This document shows positions 11,951-23,399 of a DNA stretch of 64,000 nucleotides, one piece after another. Position numbers and translations under genes: made by a program. Under the pieces are notes generated by a model. It made no database searches. It saw only the letters and a program-made list of their open reading frames with translations, and had not been told where the DNA came from. The stretch comes from Symsagittifera roscoffensis (lineage: Eukaryota; Xenacoelomorpha; Acoela; Convolutidae), in contig NC_087070.1 of NCBI RefSeq assembly GCF_963678635.1, positions 18,263,318 to 18,327,317 of the forward strand, written 5' to 3'. Position 1 is the first letter of the stretch. The number at the start of each line of letters is the position of its first letter.

Positions 11951-13919
11951 AAATTTACACAAAAAAATTAGAAAATAATTCATAGTCCTTTTCCTAAACG
12001 CTGAAAGAACAGTGACACTTCATCGGTCACGATCTGTACGCACCTTCAAATATTCAGTGCAAATTAAACGTTTTATAGTTGATTTAGTTATGATACATCT
12101 GACTTTACAGACAGAAAATCTTGCATTTCGTTTGAGCTATTTCTATTCTGCTTACTTTTAGTTCTTTGTGGTTTACAAAAAACTTACTCCAGCAAACTTT
12201 CGACCGCACCTGCTCTAACCCAAAACAACCATTGTAGTGCTGTTTCTAATCATTTATTTCGATTATTATGATGAATACTTATAACGATATGATTGATTAT
12301 TATAATGACTCCCTCCAATCCGTTCTACCCCGTTTTTGTCAAAGTGATTAGATTTCATTTGATGAAACTTATTCCATCCACACAACTCCATCCCCTCATC
12401 GCAAAGACTATTATAAAATTTGAATCTGCAATTTCGCAATTAATTTTCCACTAATGACAAGATGCTGCCCTTTCATTTAGATTATTGAAATTGCTGGCGA
12501 GTTGAAATAATTTTTATAACAAAATGGTTTGTATTTAGATACCGACAAAATTATTACATATACGCCTCACTGGTGGTCAAAAAACTTAAGCCATTTCCAG
12601 CGCCATTGGTTTAAATTTTTAAATTATGGAACCTAAATTTTATTATTATGGAACCTAGATTATGCAATCTTTGGAACCGTTTGTTTAAAATAATCAAGTT
12701 TGAGTTTTTGTATCAGTAGCTGTATTATCTACTTGATTTAGTTAGAGCAAGAAATTTCGAAAAATGTTTGAAAAGCCACATGATGATTTCATTTTTTATT
12801 AGTATCGCAACTATTTATCGATATTTTGTATTTCAAAGCCATTGTAATATATCCAATTTGCTATCACTCATTTTGTATACGTGTTATATTTCTTTTTTTT
12901 ATTAAATAGTTTTTCTTCTGACCATTATTCACGAATCCTATGAGAAGCTATATTCATAACAGATGAACGGCTCACAGATGAACATCTACTTATGTACAAA
13001 CGTAATGACCACTTTTTTTATAGCTTACCGGATCATTTAAAAATAAATTCCGATAAATGACAAAATGTGAATGAAAAAATAAAAGAGCTGGTCAGGCAAA
13101 AAAATTAGCAAGTAGCACAATGTTCCGACTATATTGAACATAGCCAACTGAGAGTTGGAAAAGAGTAATGAAAGCAAGTAATAGAAAAAAAATTGACTTT
13201 GTTAGAAAAAAATCTCGAATTTCAAAGAAAAAAATAGATGCCCTTTAAGCTCTTTGAATTTTTAGAAAATATTACGATTGGCACTTTTCTGATACCACTA
13301 ACCCAATTTGAGAAAACTAGATCAATACTTAAATTTTTTATTCCGCTGTAATTCTAAAAATTCAATTCCACTTTCGAAACTAGAAATCGTTCGCGTTTTT
13401 TCTCGCCATTTCCACGCTCGTATTTGGAGAGTGCTCTTTACGACACTTTCAGCAGATGAATTTCAATTGAACACAAAAAGTGGATATATACCTAAATTCA
13501 TTCATAAATGCATTAATATGTGTGAATGCAAAACTATAGTTATAAAAGAATTTTAAAACTTTTTCCGAATAAAAAAAAATCACCAAGATCTATATAAGAG
13601 TCTTCACTACGTTCATTACTCCTATAAAATAAAAAAAGTTTTATTTTTACTTTTCTTCAATTTAGTGGTGTTTATAGTGGATATTGTAATTCGAGAACTA
13701 TACTATCGCCTAGCAAATTAGTGAATTTAACATGATCGACAACATTTTTTTTTCAAAAAATTAATAACGAAACAAAAAATGAAAAATAAACATATTTTTT
13801 CCGGCTTTTAGCACAATGTAAAGTGTTTTTTGCCTATTAAGCGATAAATGAAACATCCCAACCTAATTTTCTATATAGTAAAATCACGTTTATTACCCTA
13901 AAAGTCTATACGAAGCTTA

Positions 13920-14180
13920 TTTGCATATGACGAGCGTAACTCGCTCGAAATTAGACAATCTCAAAAACTTCCAACCAGTTTTTCTCGACATGGGGGCAAT
14001 TTTTTGTAAACTTTTTAATGTCATTTGTTCGAATCACGACTTAAAGGGTTTTGTTATGACATATCACTCGACCCATTCCGATGATAATTTGTGGTACCTG
14101 ATTTTGCGTGGCACAAAAAACTAAAACACGCCCGAATACTCAGAACAAGGATAGCTGGTTCCTGTGCAACTAGCCCAGAG
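13920..14180 (+). repeat. dispersed repeat, copy A
   Basis: Member of a recurrent family. Landmarks in order: CTCGAAATTAGA, TTTTTCTCGACA, GTTCGAATCACGAC, a block reading ATATCACTC-ACCCATTCCGATGAT, TGTGGTACCTGATTTTGCG, then AACAAGGATAGC. Other copies: 14200-14420, 19560-19800 and three between 42560 and 43290; a truncated one lies at 6815-6900. No coding potential. Confidence 0.65.
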
Positions 14181-14199
14181 GATAACGAATAAAATTTTT

Positions 14200-14720
14200 T
14201 GCTCAAAGCATGAACTTTTCTAGCTTCAAAATTTACATAAAAGCAAAAAATTGAATTTGAAACCAGATTTTCTCGTCTAATGAAACTTGTTACAAAGTTA
14301 TTAATGGCGCTCGAATCACGGCATAAAGGACTTTAATATGATTTATCACTCAATTAAATCTGATGATTATTTGTCGTACCTGATTCTGCCAAGGAAAAAT
14401 TGATAAAAAACAAAGTCAACATTCAGTTGGAAAAAGTCAATGAACGCAAAGAGAGAAAAAGCGAACTTTTTTTTGAAAAACTTCAATTTCGAAATTCGAA
14501 GTAGAAAATACAGGAACTTAAAATTCTTTTAAATTTAAGAACCTCTTACGATTGAAAACTTTTGATAAAATTATCTCAAAATTATCTTTTTTGATGAAAT
14601 CATCTCAAAATTAACTTTTTGAGAAAACTGGATCAATAGGTAAAGTAATTTTAAAAATTGAAATCCACGTTCAAAACTAGAAATCGAGCAAATTTTCCGT
14701 GACCTTCTCACTTTTGCTGT
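14200..14720 (+). repeat. dispersed repeat, copy B with downstream extension
   Basis: Same landmarks as copy A, more diverged, up to about 14420. The following part, to about 14720, also recurs: it resembles 13137-13400 and 18890-19090 (CAGTTGGAAAAAGTC, TTCGAAATTCGAAG, GAGAAAACTGGATCA). The complete repeat unit is therefore longer than the core, probably over 500 bp. Confidence 0.55.
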
Positions 14721-15117
14721 TCGACAGGAGTTTGCTCTCATCTTAACAAAGGTAATAAACTGAAGTTAAGAGAAATCAAAATTCGAACCGCGAAAAGTCA
14801 AGTATGAATTTTAAGACTTTTTCCTACAAAAAAAATTCAAAAAACAAACAAAAAATCATTATTAAGGTGTATCAAGCAAACGCTATAAATTGCCAATGCT
14901 AACCAGCACAGTGAACTCTAAGATGAGCAGTATTTTATGAGAAGTAGATTCGAAACAGGTAGATTTGTAGATACTGAAATTGAACGCTAAAATTTTCAAT
15001 TTAGGTAGGAAAAATTGAGCTCGGTTGTACAATGAAAATTATTTCTTTCAAATTTAAACAAAATTATCTCAATAGAGTCCACTTTATTTCAAGGAAACCG
15101 TAATATAATTTGAACTC

Positions 15118-15364
15118 AGTGTTTGTTGAAAGTTCATTGAGTTTAATCTGTGCTACTTGCGCGATCTCTCTATCTTCCATCTTTGTATATTCTTAATTGA
15201 GAGAGACATGTATCTTGCCATTTTAAAGCCAACTTAACATGTTTACACTTTCGAGCTATAGCTAGCGTAGTGTAATAGTGTGACCTAATTTCTTTTTTTC
15301 CAACCTAAGTTCTTTTTCCAACCTAAGTTTTTTTTCCAAACTCAATGAACTTTCAACAAACACT
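15118..15364. mobile_element. MITE with 27-bp perfect terminal inverted repeats
   Basis: Bases 15118-15144 (AGTGTTTGTTGAAAGTTC...) are the exact reverse complement of 15338-15364, giving a 247-bp element with no coding capacity. The interior carries three tandem copies of CCAACCTAAGTTCTTTTT-like units near 15299-15337. A similar terminal sequence with a few mismatches stands alone at 18691-18717. No target duplication is obvious. Confidence 0.7.
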
Positions 15365-15799
15365 AAGTTTTGTATAGTTTTTTAACACATTTTTCTTCCG
15401 TTTCTATTCTTTAATAGTACTGCCAGCAACAAAATTGGTAGAACTGCAATCAACATCATTGTACTTCCTCACTTTCCTCATTTACTTCTGCTTCACTTAT
15501 TGAGGGACAAGCACTTGCTATTTGTTCGTTGAATGACAGAACACCAGCTTTCGACCAGCAGTCCTATTTGGGCAGCATAAGAAGTCAAAATTTTTCAAAG
15601 TTACATTGAAACACATTTTCAATTTCAATACTCAAAAACATGTTAGCTTACATCGCTGAAACTGAACTGTTAATGTGAGAGATATTAAAACAAACTTGAA
15701 ACTCAACTTTTATTGATTAAGTTAGAACATCGTTAAAAGAATCATAAAAATGCCAGTGATGACATCGAAAAAATAATTTCGCGTAGTAAAGTACCTAAA
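15365..15799. other. non-coding, no gene seen
   Basis: AT-rich spacer between the MITE and the env remnant; nothing supportable. Confidence 0.4.
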
Positions 15800-17897
15800 T
15801 TGAGTCACACAACACTTATCCGATTGGCATTGACCTATATAACTACAGCATGGGAATCAAACTTAGAAGCGATACACGACAGCGACGAAATGATGACAAA
15901 CGGCATAATGTTCAACCAGAGACCAGCATCCTTATGGCGGAAAAGTTCATCAACATCCAGTTTTTGGTCCCATTCCCACAGTTCTACTTGAAATTCATAG
16001 AAGAATACAAACTCTATTCGGAGCAACTAAGCGAAATGTGGACTATGCAAAGTCTATTTTGCGAGCTAGATTTCTAGACCAATTTCAACAAAAACAATTT
16101 TTTCTTCCGTGGATTGGTTGCTTCGACAATTGGAAAACGAAACAACCTTCGTCCAAAGAGAACTGAACAAAATACAGAGCGAAACAGAAGACTTCCTCAA
16201 CCCCAAAAAAGAAACATTCAATGGAAGGCAGAAACGAGCGTTACCAGTAGCCGCATTAGCCATGGCATCCATTGGACTTTTTGGAGGTGTTCTCATGGGA
16301 GGAAACAATTGTGGATAAGCCGGAATTTTTGGAATTTGTCAGGACAAATTAAAAGAGAACGCAGAAAAAGTTTTTACGAATTGCCGATTTTGTAGAAGAA
16401 GTTACTGCTGATGTCCACACTAAGGCAAGATTCGGATAAGAAATTTTTTATGGTGAGTCGAGGCTTGTCTGAACTGAAAAAGCCACAGGACGAAACCATG
16501 AAGGTTCAAAATCAAAATGTAGAACAATCGAGGAACAGTTCGAGGTGTTCGAAAAGCAAATACACTGACTCCGCAACTGTGATCAACTGCTCTAATCTCA
16601 GCAACAGATAACTTTCAATTTTGATAGTTTCTCATCACTACTGGCAATGGCATTTACGAACATCAAAACGTATCGATCAGCCCTTTTTGCATACAATTTG
16701 AATCAATTGACATCCTAGCCAAAGAACAAGTGAGTTCACAAGATAGATTGTCATTAGCGAATCATCCAACAACAGAAAAACTGTCCTATTTTGAAGCGGA
16801 ACTACTGAAGGACAGTTACGATTCGAGAAGGACTGCTAATGACATTAGCCATAACCCTTGCCAGCCGCCAAACAGCTTTTACAGTTTTTCGAGCATTTCT
16901 ATTTCTGATACCTCAACCAGAACGAGAAATTTCACCTCGATGGAAAACAGAAGCACCGTTTTTGGCAATATCAGATCAAATTGAATCAACGCCGGTGACG
17001 AAAGACGAATTGGAGAAATGCATTGGATCCTTAACGTACCAAATATATCATAAAAATATTGCACACAGATGAGACAAGATTCATGCCTATCGACATTATA
17101 CTTTGAAGGAACCATTGATGCCATGCAAATTTGTGAAACAAAAGAAGTCTTTCTACCGATGCGAGAACAAAAATTTAACCTTGGATACAGAGTTTCGCTT
17201 TTATTGTCATCAAATGAAGGCTATCCATTGATTGAATTGTACATTCTCAAGTCGGAAAACCCAGGAGTGCGCAAATTGAGAGGATCCCGAGTCGGAATTA
17301 TCCCACTCGAATGTGGAAAGCAAATCATGGGTGACAATATAAAAATTCGAAGCGATCTAAGTGCCTGTGACAAAATCCCAGTAGTGAACGTAAAAGTAAG
17401 ACTGCCTGACCCACTTAAGCACCTACTAAGCGTTTTTCCATCAATAAACGACATGCCGAATTATAACACACAAGCAGATGCGAGCATTGAAATGTTAAGA
17501 CAAGTAAGAGAAAACTCAAATAATTACCAACATCGCCAACACTTAAAGATTAAGAGAATATAGCAGTTCCAATGGCAAACACCATGAAAAAACATTAACC
17601 CACACTTGACAACTTGAAAGATATCAACCTCTAAACATAAACCCACACCGACAATTTGAAAGTTATCAACCTCTAAAACAGTCTTTAATGATAAGCATTT
17701 TATCATTCATCGTCTTAACTGGACTCCAGGTACTTTTCTTCTTCCTTTATCATAAATTCGCTCATGTACAAAAAATGATATCATCCTTTCTGAAATCCGA
17801 CCGAATCAGAAAGAAAAGATACAACTGGAGACTGTCGTGTTTAATGATGACACTAAAAACGATAAACTTCACCCCAGATCAATTGATTAATACTTGA
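15800..17897 (+). pseudogene. env: decayed retroelement envelope gene
   Basis: A run of short consecutive open stretches in changing frames adds up to one envelope-like glycoprotein: 15800-15990, 15850-16077, 16109-16318, 16411-16611, 16730-17072, 17069-17563 and 17688-17897. Supporting signs are a basic RQKR cleavage-type motif (DNA about 16229-16240) followed by a hydrophobic Ala/Gly-rich segment as in a fusion peptide, a preceding helical heptad-like region, a long ectodomain fragment (17069-17563), and a hydrophobic membrane segment near 17688-17760 followed by a basic tail. At least five stops or frame changes break it. No gag or pol flanks it, so it is a stranded fragment of an LTR element. 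Function in the original element would be membrane fusion; this copy cannot produce the protein. Confidence 0.65.
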
Positions 17898-18087
17898 ATA
17901 AAACTGCTATTTTTGGTAAGCAGAAATTCAGAAAGCTACTTGACGTCGCAAATACTGAGGAATCCTCAATTGACCAAAACGAATACCCCAAAAGTTGTAC
18001 TAAATCATTCATTGAAATCAATTCATGAACTGATGCATTTAAATTGTAAATTTAAGACACCCATTATTGAAAATCTCTGCGTTAATT

Positions 18088-18625
18088 AATAACACATGTC
18101 AAATTCGTTAATTTTTATTAATTTTGAAAGTCATGTTACCTAAAATGAACGATTATTGCCAAAATGAAATACTCTAATCGAAAGGAGATTTCAATGATAT
18201 TCTATCAGGTGAAACAAAAGTAGTATGAAAAAAGGAGCAGCAAAAAACGTACCGATCACTTTAGTCACTGTTGTAAATCAAGAGAGTAATTTATCTTAAA
18301 TCAGTTGTTCCATTCTTCGAGCCGCGCATTTTCCGAATCCCTTATTTGCTTTGGTCACATCCTAAACCTTAAAAGCTAAATTAGATCGAGTCACCAGTCT
18401 AACATATAACAACTCTCTCGATTTACATCAGTGACTACAATGATCGGTACGTTTTTTTTTACGTTTTTTTTCAGCTCCTTTTTATACTACTTTTGTTTCA
18501 CCTGATAGAATATCATTGACATCTCTTTTCGATTATAACATTTCCTTTTAGCAATAATTGTTCATTTTAGGTAACATGACTTCCAATGTTATAAAATATT
18601 AACGAATTCGACAAGTGTTTTTTAG
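18088..18625. mobile_element. foldback (long inverted repeat) element
   Basis: The arm 18088-18300 pairs as an imperfect reverse complement with about 18416-18625. Matching blocks include ACATGTC-AATTCGTTAAT at the outer ends, GTCATGTTACCTAAAATGAAC, TATTCTATCAGGTGAAAC and CGTACCGATCA further in. Arms are about 210 bp, loop about 115 bp, no ORF. It fits a MITE or foldback element; terminal duplication unresolved. Confidence 0.7.
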
Positions 18626-19559
18626 TTGACCAGACGATAAAGTTATTCGACGACTTAAGTTTTCTGAACGGAGGTCGAGTATAAATATCAAATGTTTGTC
18701 GAAAGTTCATTGAGTTTATTGAGTTCTAATTTGATCTCAAAAACTTTATTAAGACTTTCGAAAAATTAACCCCAAGTACAAAATTCATTTTTCTTTACAC
18801 TCATTCGAACTTTGAAAGCAGAACTTTAAGATCTTCCGAATTAAAGCTAGCGCATTTAAAAACTTCGAAATTATCACAATTTGAGAAAAATCGTATTCAG
18901 TTGGAAAAAGTCGATAGTTAAAAAAACCGGAAACAATTGATCAAAATTTGAACATTCTTCATCCTTCGAATTTCAGAAGTCTATAACACGTTAAAGTTCT
19001 CTGAAACCAAGAATTATTTATAATTGCCACTTTTTTCTTAAAAGTATCCAATTTAGAGAAAACTGGATCAGGCGGTATTTCTTTTTACTCCTTTGGGAAA
19101 TCAATGAACTAAATTTAAAAAATTTAACGTCAAACTGCGAAAATTCAAGTTTGAGAGTGAACAGTGCTGAGGACAACAAGAACAGCTGGTAGCTGTGCAA
19201 GAAGCGCAATCCTCCGACCACGGTAAGTAATGCAAAAAAAATCGCAAAAAAATCTCATTTATAAAATCGATTCCAGCTTCTCAGCTTTTCTTGCAAAATT
19301 TGAGCCCATTTATTGCTTAGCAATCATGAATAAAATAGGCTGCAAATAAGATTTTATTACCCTAAACATGTTTGAAATCCAAACTGACCATATAATACCA
19401 CATTTTTTCAAATTAGTGCAGAAATTACTTGAATTTTTGAAATTTTGATTACCAAAATGGCATTAAACATCTCCAAAACCTCATTTCACTCGAAAAAAAT
19501 TTAAGTTAAGCATAATTAAGCTATTGTAGTTGGCCTAAATTAAGCATAAATAAGCCTGC

Positions 19560-19800
19560 TGGCTGGCTTTTGTGGCTCAAAATTAGACAAAAACAAAACA
19601 AAATATCAAACCAGTTTTTCTCGACATTAGAAAAAAAATTTTGAGAACTTTTGATGTGATTCGAATCCCGACTGAAAGGGCTTTAATATGATATAATACT
19701 CAACCCAGTCCGATGATTATTTGTGGTAGCTGAGTTTGCGTCGAAAACAACAAAATAAAACACACGCGAATACAAAAATCCTCTCCATTTTCAATGGTCG
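19560..19800 (+). repeat. dispersed repeat, copy C
   Basis: Carries AAATTAGACAAA, TTTTTCTCGACATTAG, GATTCGAATCCCGACTGAAA, CAACCCAGTCCGATGATTAT and TTTTCAATGGTCGGAACAA in the same order as copies at 13920 and 42560. Confidence 0.6.
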
Positions 19801-20716
19801 GAACAATAAATGGAATTAAACTTTTAAGGAAAAACATTTCAAATACCCTCTTGAAAAAGTCGGAAAATAGAAACATTCAGACCGGTGTTTTCGGCACTCG
19901 GTTAACTATTTAGGTATTTCCTTTCGGAAACCGAACAAGGTTTGAAACGTTTTCACTATTTGGTGTTTATTACTGATACCTTATATTGCGTGCAAAAGGG
20001 AGTCGTCGAAACAACAGGGTAACCATTTGAATTTAAAAAAAAAATTTCCACTTTTTTTGTGCAGGGAAAATAAACCTTGTCAGCTTCAAAACTCAGCTTA
20101 AAATGTCCAAAACCCCATAAAAACAAAAACTACAGTGCTTGTTTTGTTTATGAGCCCAGCGGTGAGTTAGTCTGTTTAGCAAAAAACATTCAGACAAGTT
20201 TTTTTTTAATGAATTTCAATTATAGTATAGATTGCTTAAATCAGAAAAAAATCCAGGCTTTGGAAAGTAAGCCGATAAAATTAAGCAGACAAACAATAGT
20301 TCGACATTTAAGCGGAGATTTTCAATTTGGGAAAAAATGCTGCGACCGCAATCGAAACAGCACGTTTGATCCAAGCATGCGCGTTACCTCTGCGCTTAAG
20401 CAAAACTCGTCATTGCTTTTGAATTTTTATGTAAACACATGATGCGGAATCTGTCAGCAAAGTTGTTTACGAGAGATAATTCTAGCGCCCGATTACAATA
20501 CTCTTGCTAATCGCAAGGGCAATTCAAGAAAAGCTAAGAAACTAAATGAATCTTATTGAAAAATATTTAATGATGAAAAAAGTAGTTGGTGATCAGAAAA
20601 TTAGCTATAAAAATTGATACTGGAAACTTAAAAATATTTGTAAATTTGAAAATGACTTATTTGGCCGCATTGGTACATGAATTAGTACGCGCTTTATGTA
20701 CTAATTGATTGGGCTC

Positions 20717-20823
20717 TTTTCCAGTTTCCCACCCCCTTTAATTTCTTCTGAAATTCAATATATGGAAGTCAATTTTTGGTCAAATAATTTTTGCACTTTT
20801 CCGAGGGGTGGGAAACTGGAAAA
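20717..20823. repeat. short hairpin with 19-bp perfect arms
   Basis: 20717-20735 (TTTTCCAGTTTCCCACCCC) is the exact reverse complement of 20805-20823, with a 69-base loop. Could be the remnant of a small inverted-repeat element. Confidence 0.6.
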
Positions 20824-21280
20824 TAACCATTGATTGCACTTAATAATTCTACGGTATTCACATGAGTGAATGTCAGATTTCGCATTAAGAAGTTAGTTTC
20901 AAATTTATTCATAGCGGCTGGCTATACTTGGAAATCAACTCGCGCAGCCAAGGGAGAAAATCAGCTTCTATTAAAGGGGCCTAAAACTTCGCTATCAACT
21001 TGAAAAAATAACTCACTAAAAAGACATCTCACTAAAAATATAAACAAAATAACAAAAAAAAATAAACCTAAATGTTCAGAAGAAAAACTTTTGCGATAAC
21101 TTCATCGCAAAATGAAAAACGGATCAAGTTAACATCCTTCAATCCCCCCCCCCCCCCCAAATAGACCCCTTTAATATCATCCATCCCAGAAAAATCTTCA
21201 AACTTCTAAAATGCTCAAGCAGCAGTCAACTGCGCAAAGATATTCAAGGAAAACTAAAAAGAGGTAATGAACCTTCTTAG

Positions 21281-21690
21281 TGGAACCTGATCTAAACTAC
21301 ATTTTATGATTGGATAAATTAGATCTTTTACCACTGTAAAGTATTTAATATTAACCAATCATGATCCATCTAACTAACAACCCACTTATTTGTAAGTGCT
21401 GGAATTACTTGTAATTTCAGCACCAGAGAGATTTGAATTTAACTTAGAAATTAGTTGACTCTCCAAGAAGACTTCAGCAGCCGCAATAAACCAGTATACC
21501 CTAGATCTATTGAGCCTAGCAGAGACTAGTTAAACACCCTGAGACTAGATAGTATAAGAGTAAGATTAGGATCGGTATTAGACTAAGAAGTTGCACGAAT
21601 CTATCCGGCCGAAAATAAGATAGCGTGACGAGCAGACGGTGTACCCTATCCGAAATTACTCTATGAGTTAACCACCTCGGTTATAACTCA
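21281..21690 (+). repeat. 5' LTR
   Basis: 410 bp, TGGAA...ACTCA. An AATAAA at 21485-21490 could serve polyadenylation. Compared with the 3' LTR it differs at two positions (C/T near its start, C/A in GATCTTTTACC). Confidence 0.92.
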
Positions 21691-22931
21691 TCTGGTGCGA
21701 CCATAAGTCTCGAACAAGACCTTAATAGCTTAGAATTAACCAAAAATAGATTAGAAATTAGACAAAACATTTTTAAAATGTTACACGACGATAATTTAAT
21801 CGAAATGTCTCTACGACTCAATAGATCAAAGCCAATATTCCGAACAACTACCCGGAATTGGAAGAACACCTCGAACCAGAGACGACATACGACAAAGTAG
21901 AAACTTAACAAATAGTTATATGATAGTAAGGCAAAAGCCAACACAAACTTTTATATTTAGAATCTTATTAGCAATGAATTTAGATTTTCATTAGCAAACT
22001 TAAATCTTGAAGTCAATCTTCATGATCAGTTCAGGCGCTAAACAAAATATTAATATACAATAACGATTGATAAAAAGATCTCAGATCGTTCTCCTAAAAT
22101 TCTGCAGTATTCTATAAAACATATTTGAAAAAATATTTATTGAAAATCAAAACAAAAATTAGTAGCATGACAATAAACTGTTAGTAATCATAAATTATCC
22201 AATTGTCCCAGCTTCATCACCTAAAACATAACAGCAATCATAAACTCACTAATATCATTAAAACACTAAATCTTTTCCTTAAACAAATTTAAACAATTTT
22301 AAACTTAAATTCACTTAATTTTCAAATTAGATCATCAAGGCTTATCCTTGGATCTTAATTCATTTTCTATTCAGTTAAAATTTAAACTTGATCATCAAGG
22401 CCTATCCTTGGATCAAAGAGAACAATTTTGTTCTCCCCCACCCACTTAGCTAGTGTCTAACGACCTCAAACGTCGATTCACTATCCAACCCTTTCAAAAA
22501 ACCCAAGATTAATAGAAATTTTTCAACAAAACTAACCATTCAAATTAGGATAAACAGTGAAAAACTTCGGTTATTCATCCTTCACTTGAACCCTCCTCTT
22601 ATCAAGACCCAGGATAAATCGTAGACTTAGTAAGTTTAAAATAGTATCTAACGAACTACTCGCGTTCTAATTATACCTGAACCTTGTGGATCGATTTACT
22701 ATTCTCCAACCCTTGAACACAATCACTACCCCTAAGTAAGATTAAGTAAGTTAACACCTTAGCTTATACTAGCCACAAGAAAGTAAAAATCAGTCTTCGG
22801 AATCGATATACTTTTCTCTCCAACCCTGAACAAATAGACCCAGGTTAAGCTAACCAAAAAATCGTAAGGACTAACAATTTAAGAAAATAGAAATCATCTA
22901 ACAACTTTTTGCATCCGTCATCCTAAACCTT
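21691..22931 (+). other. 5' leader with primer-binding site and twin hairpins
   Basis: Two bases after the LTR, TGGTGCGACC (21693-21702) has the TGG start expected of a tRNA primer site; the tRNA was not identified. The 1.24-kb leader has no long ORF. It contains two near-identical 25-base self-complementary units, 22330-22354 and 22390-22414, exactly 60 bases apart, each able to pair GATC and CAAGG with CCTTG and GATC around a five-base loop. Such paired leader hairpins are compatible with an RNA packaging or dimerisation role (inference). Confidence 0.6.
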
Positions 22932-23399
22932 ATGTCATTTAAAAATCTAGGAAACAAACAAACAATCGTTTTGCACAACTGTGAAATAGAAAACAAAAAA
23001 TACGACCTTGTAATCACACCTCACACACAAACAGTTGGATATATTAGAACAAAACGACAAACACTAAAAAGAAAAATAATAACTAAACAAAGACAAATAA
23101 CACGAAAAAGATTTTCCAAAAATAGAAACGCATTTTCAGAATCAAAAGCCAACAATTTAGACGAACTCTATAAATTAAAAGAATCTATAGATAAAAATTG
23201 CCCCATACACGATCAATTATATTTTTCTGACTCAGAAACAACTTCAAGTTCATCAAAAAGAGGAAAAAGACGAATAAAAAAGCAATATAAACACAAACCA
23301 GTACATTTATACAACTGGAATCAACCAATTAGACACATCGATAATTACCTATTAACAGTCATTAAACGAAAAAATGAGCCAAACACACACTCCAAGTGA
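22932..23399 (+). CDS. small basic protein upstream of gag
   Basis: A 155-residue ORF starting at ATG 22932 and overlapping the gag start by 26 bases in another frame. It is rich in Lys and Arg, with clusters around residues 38-65 and a second basic stretch (KRGKRRIKKQYKHK) after a short Ser/acidic patch near residue 100, so nucleic-acid binding or nuclear targeting is plausible. I recognise no family. Its A-rich codon use matches the rest of the element. Position ahead of gag suggests an accessory protein; it could also be an N-terminal part of Gag joined by frameshifting. Confidence 0.6.
   Translation: MSFKNLGNKQTIVLHNCEIENKKYDLVITPHTQTVGYIRTKRQTLKRKIITKQRQITRKRFSKNRNAFSESKANNLDELYKLKESIDKNCPIHDQLYFSDSETTSSSSKRGKRRIKKQYKHKPVHLYNWNQPIRHIDNYLLTVIKRKNEPNTHSK

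Larger units (their letters stand above)
11951..15117. other. non-coding; transporter 3' UTR then repeats
   Basis: No gene found. The first few hundred bases must include the transporter 3' UTR; ATTAAA near 12063 and AATAAA near 13040 are possible polyadenylation signals, neither with further support. From about 13080 onward the sequence is made of diverged dispersed-repeat copies. Confidence 0.5.
18626..21280. other. non-coding with repeats
   Basis: No gene. Holds a lone MITE-like terminus (18691-18717), dispersed-repeat pieces (18890-19200, 19560-19800), a 19-bp hairpin (20717-20823), a CTTGC-TAATC-GCAAG mini-palindrome near 20510 that recurs near 41510, and a run of 15 C at 21144-21158. 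A 121-codon open frame at 20077-20442 lacks an ATG and any recognisable feature and is not called. Confidence 0.5.

Noticed and set aside
12000-12120. Retrocopy poly(A) tail after the transporter
   Set aside because: Only short A runs are present and no flanking duplication was found, so retrocopy origin is left open.
20077-20442. 121-codon open frame
   Set aside because: Starts at TTG, no recognisable feature, sits in repeat-rich non-coding DNA.
21144-21158. Run of 15 C
   Set aside because: A homopolymer, prone to sequencing error; no feature attached.
21693-21715. Assigning a specific tRNA primer to the giant element
   Set aside because: Only the TGG-starting 10-12 bases look right; the longer match does not fit a normal T-arm and acceptor length, so no tRNA was named.
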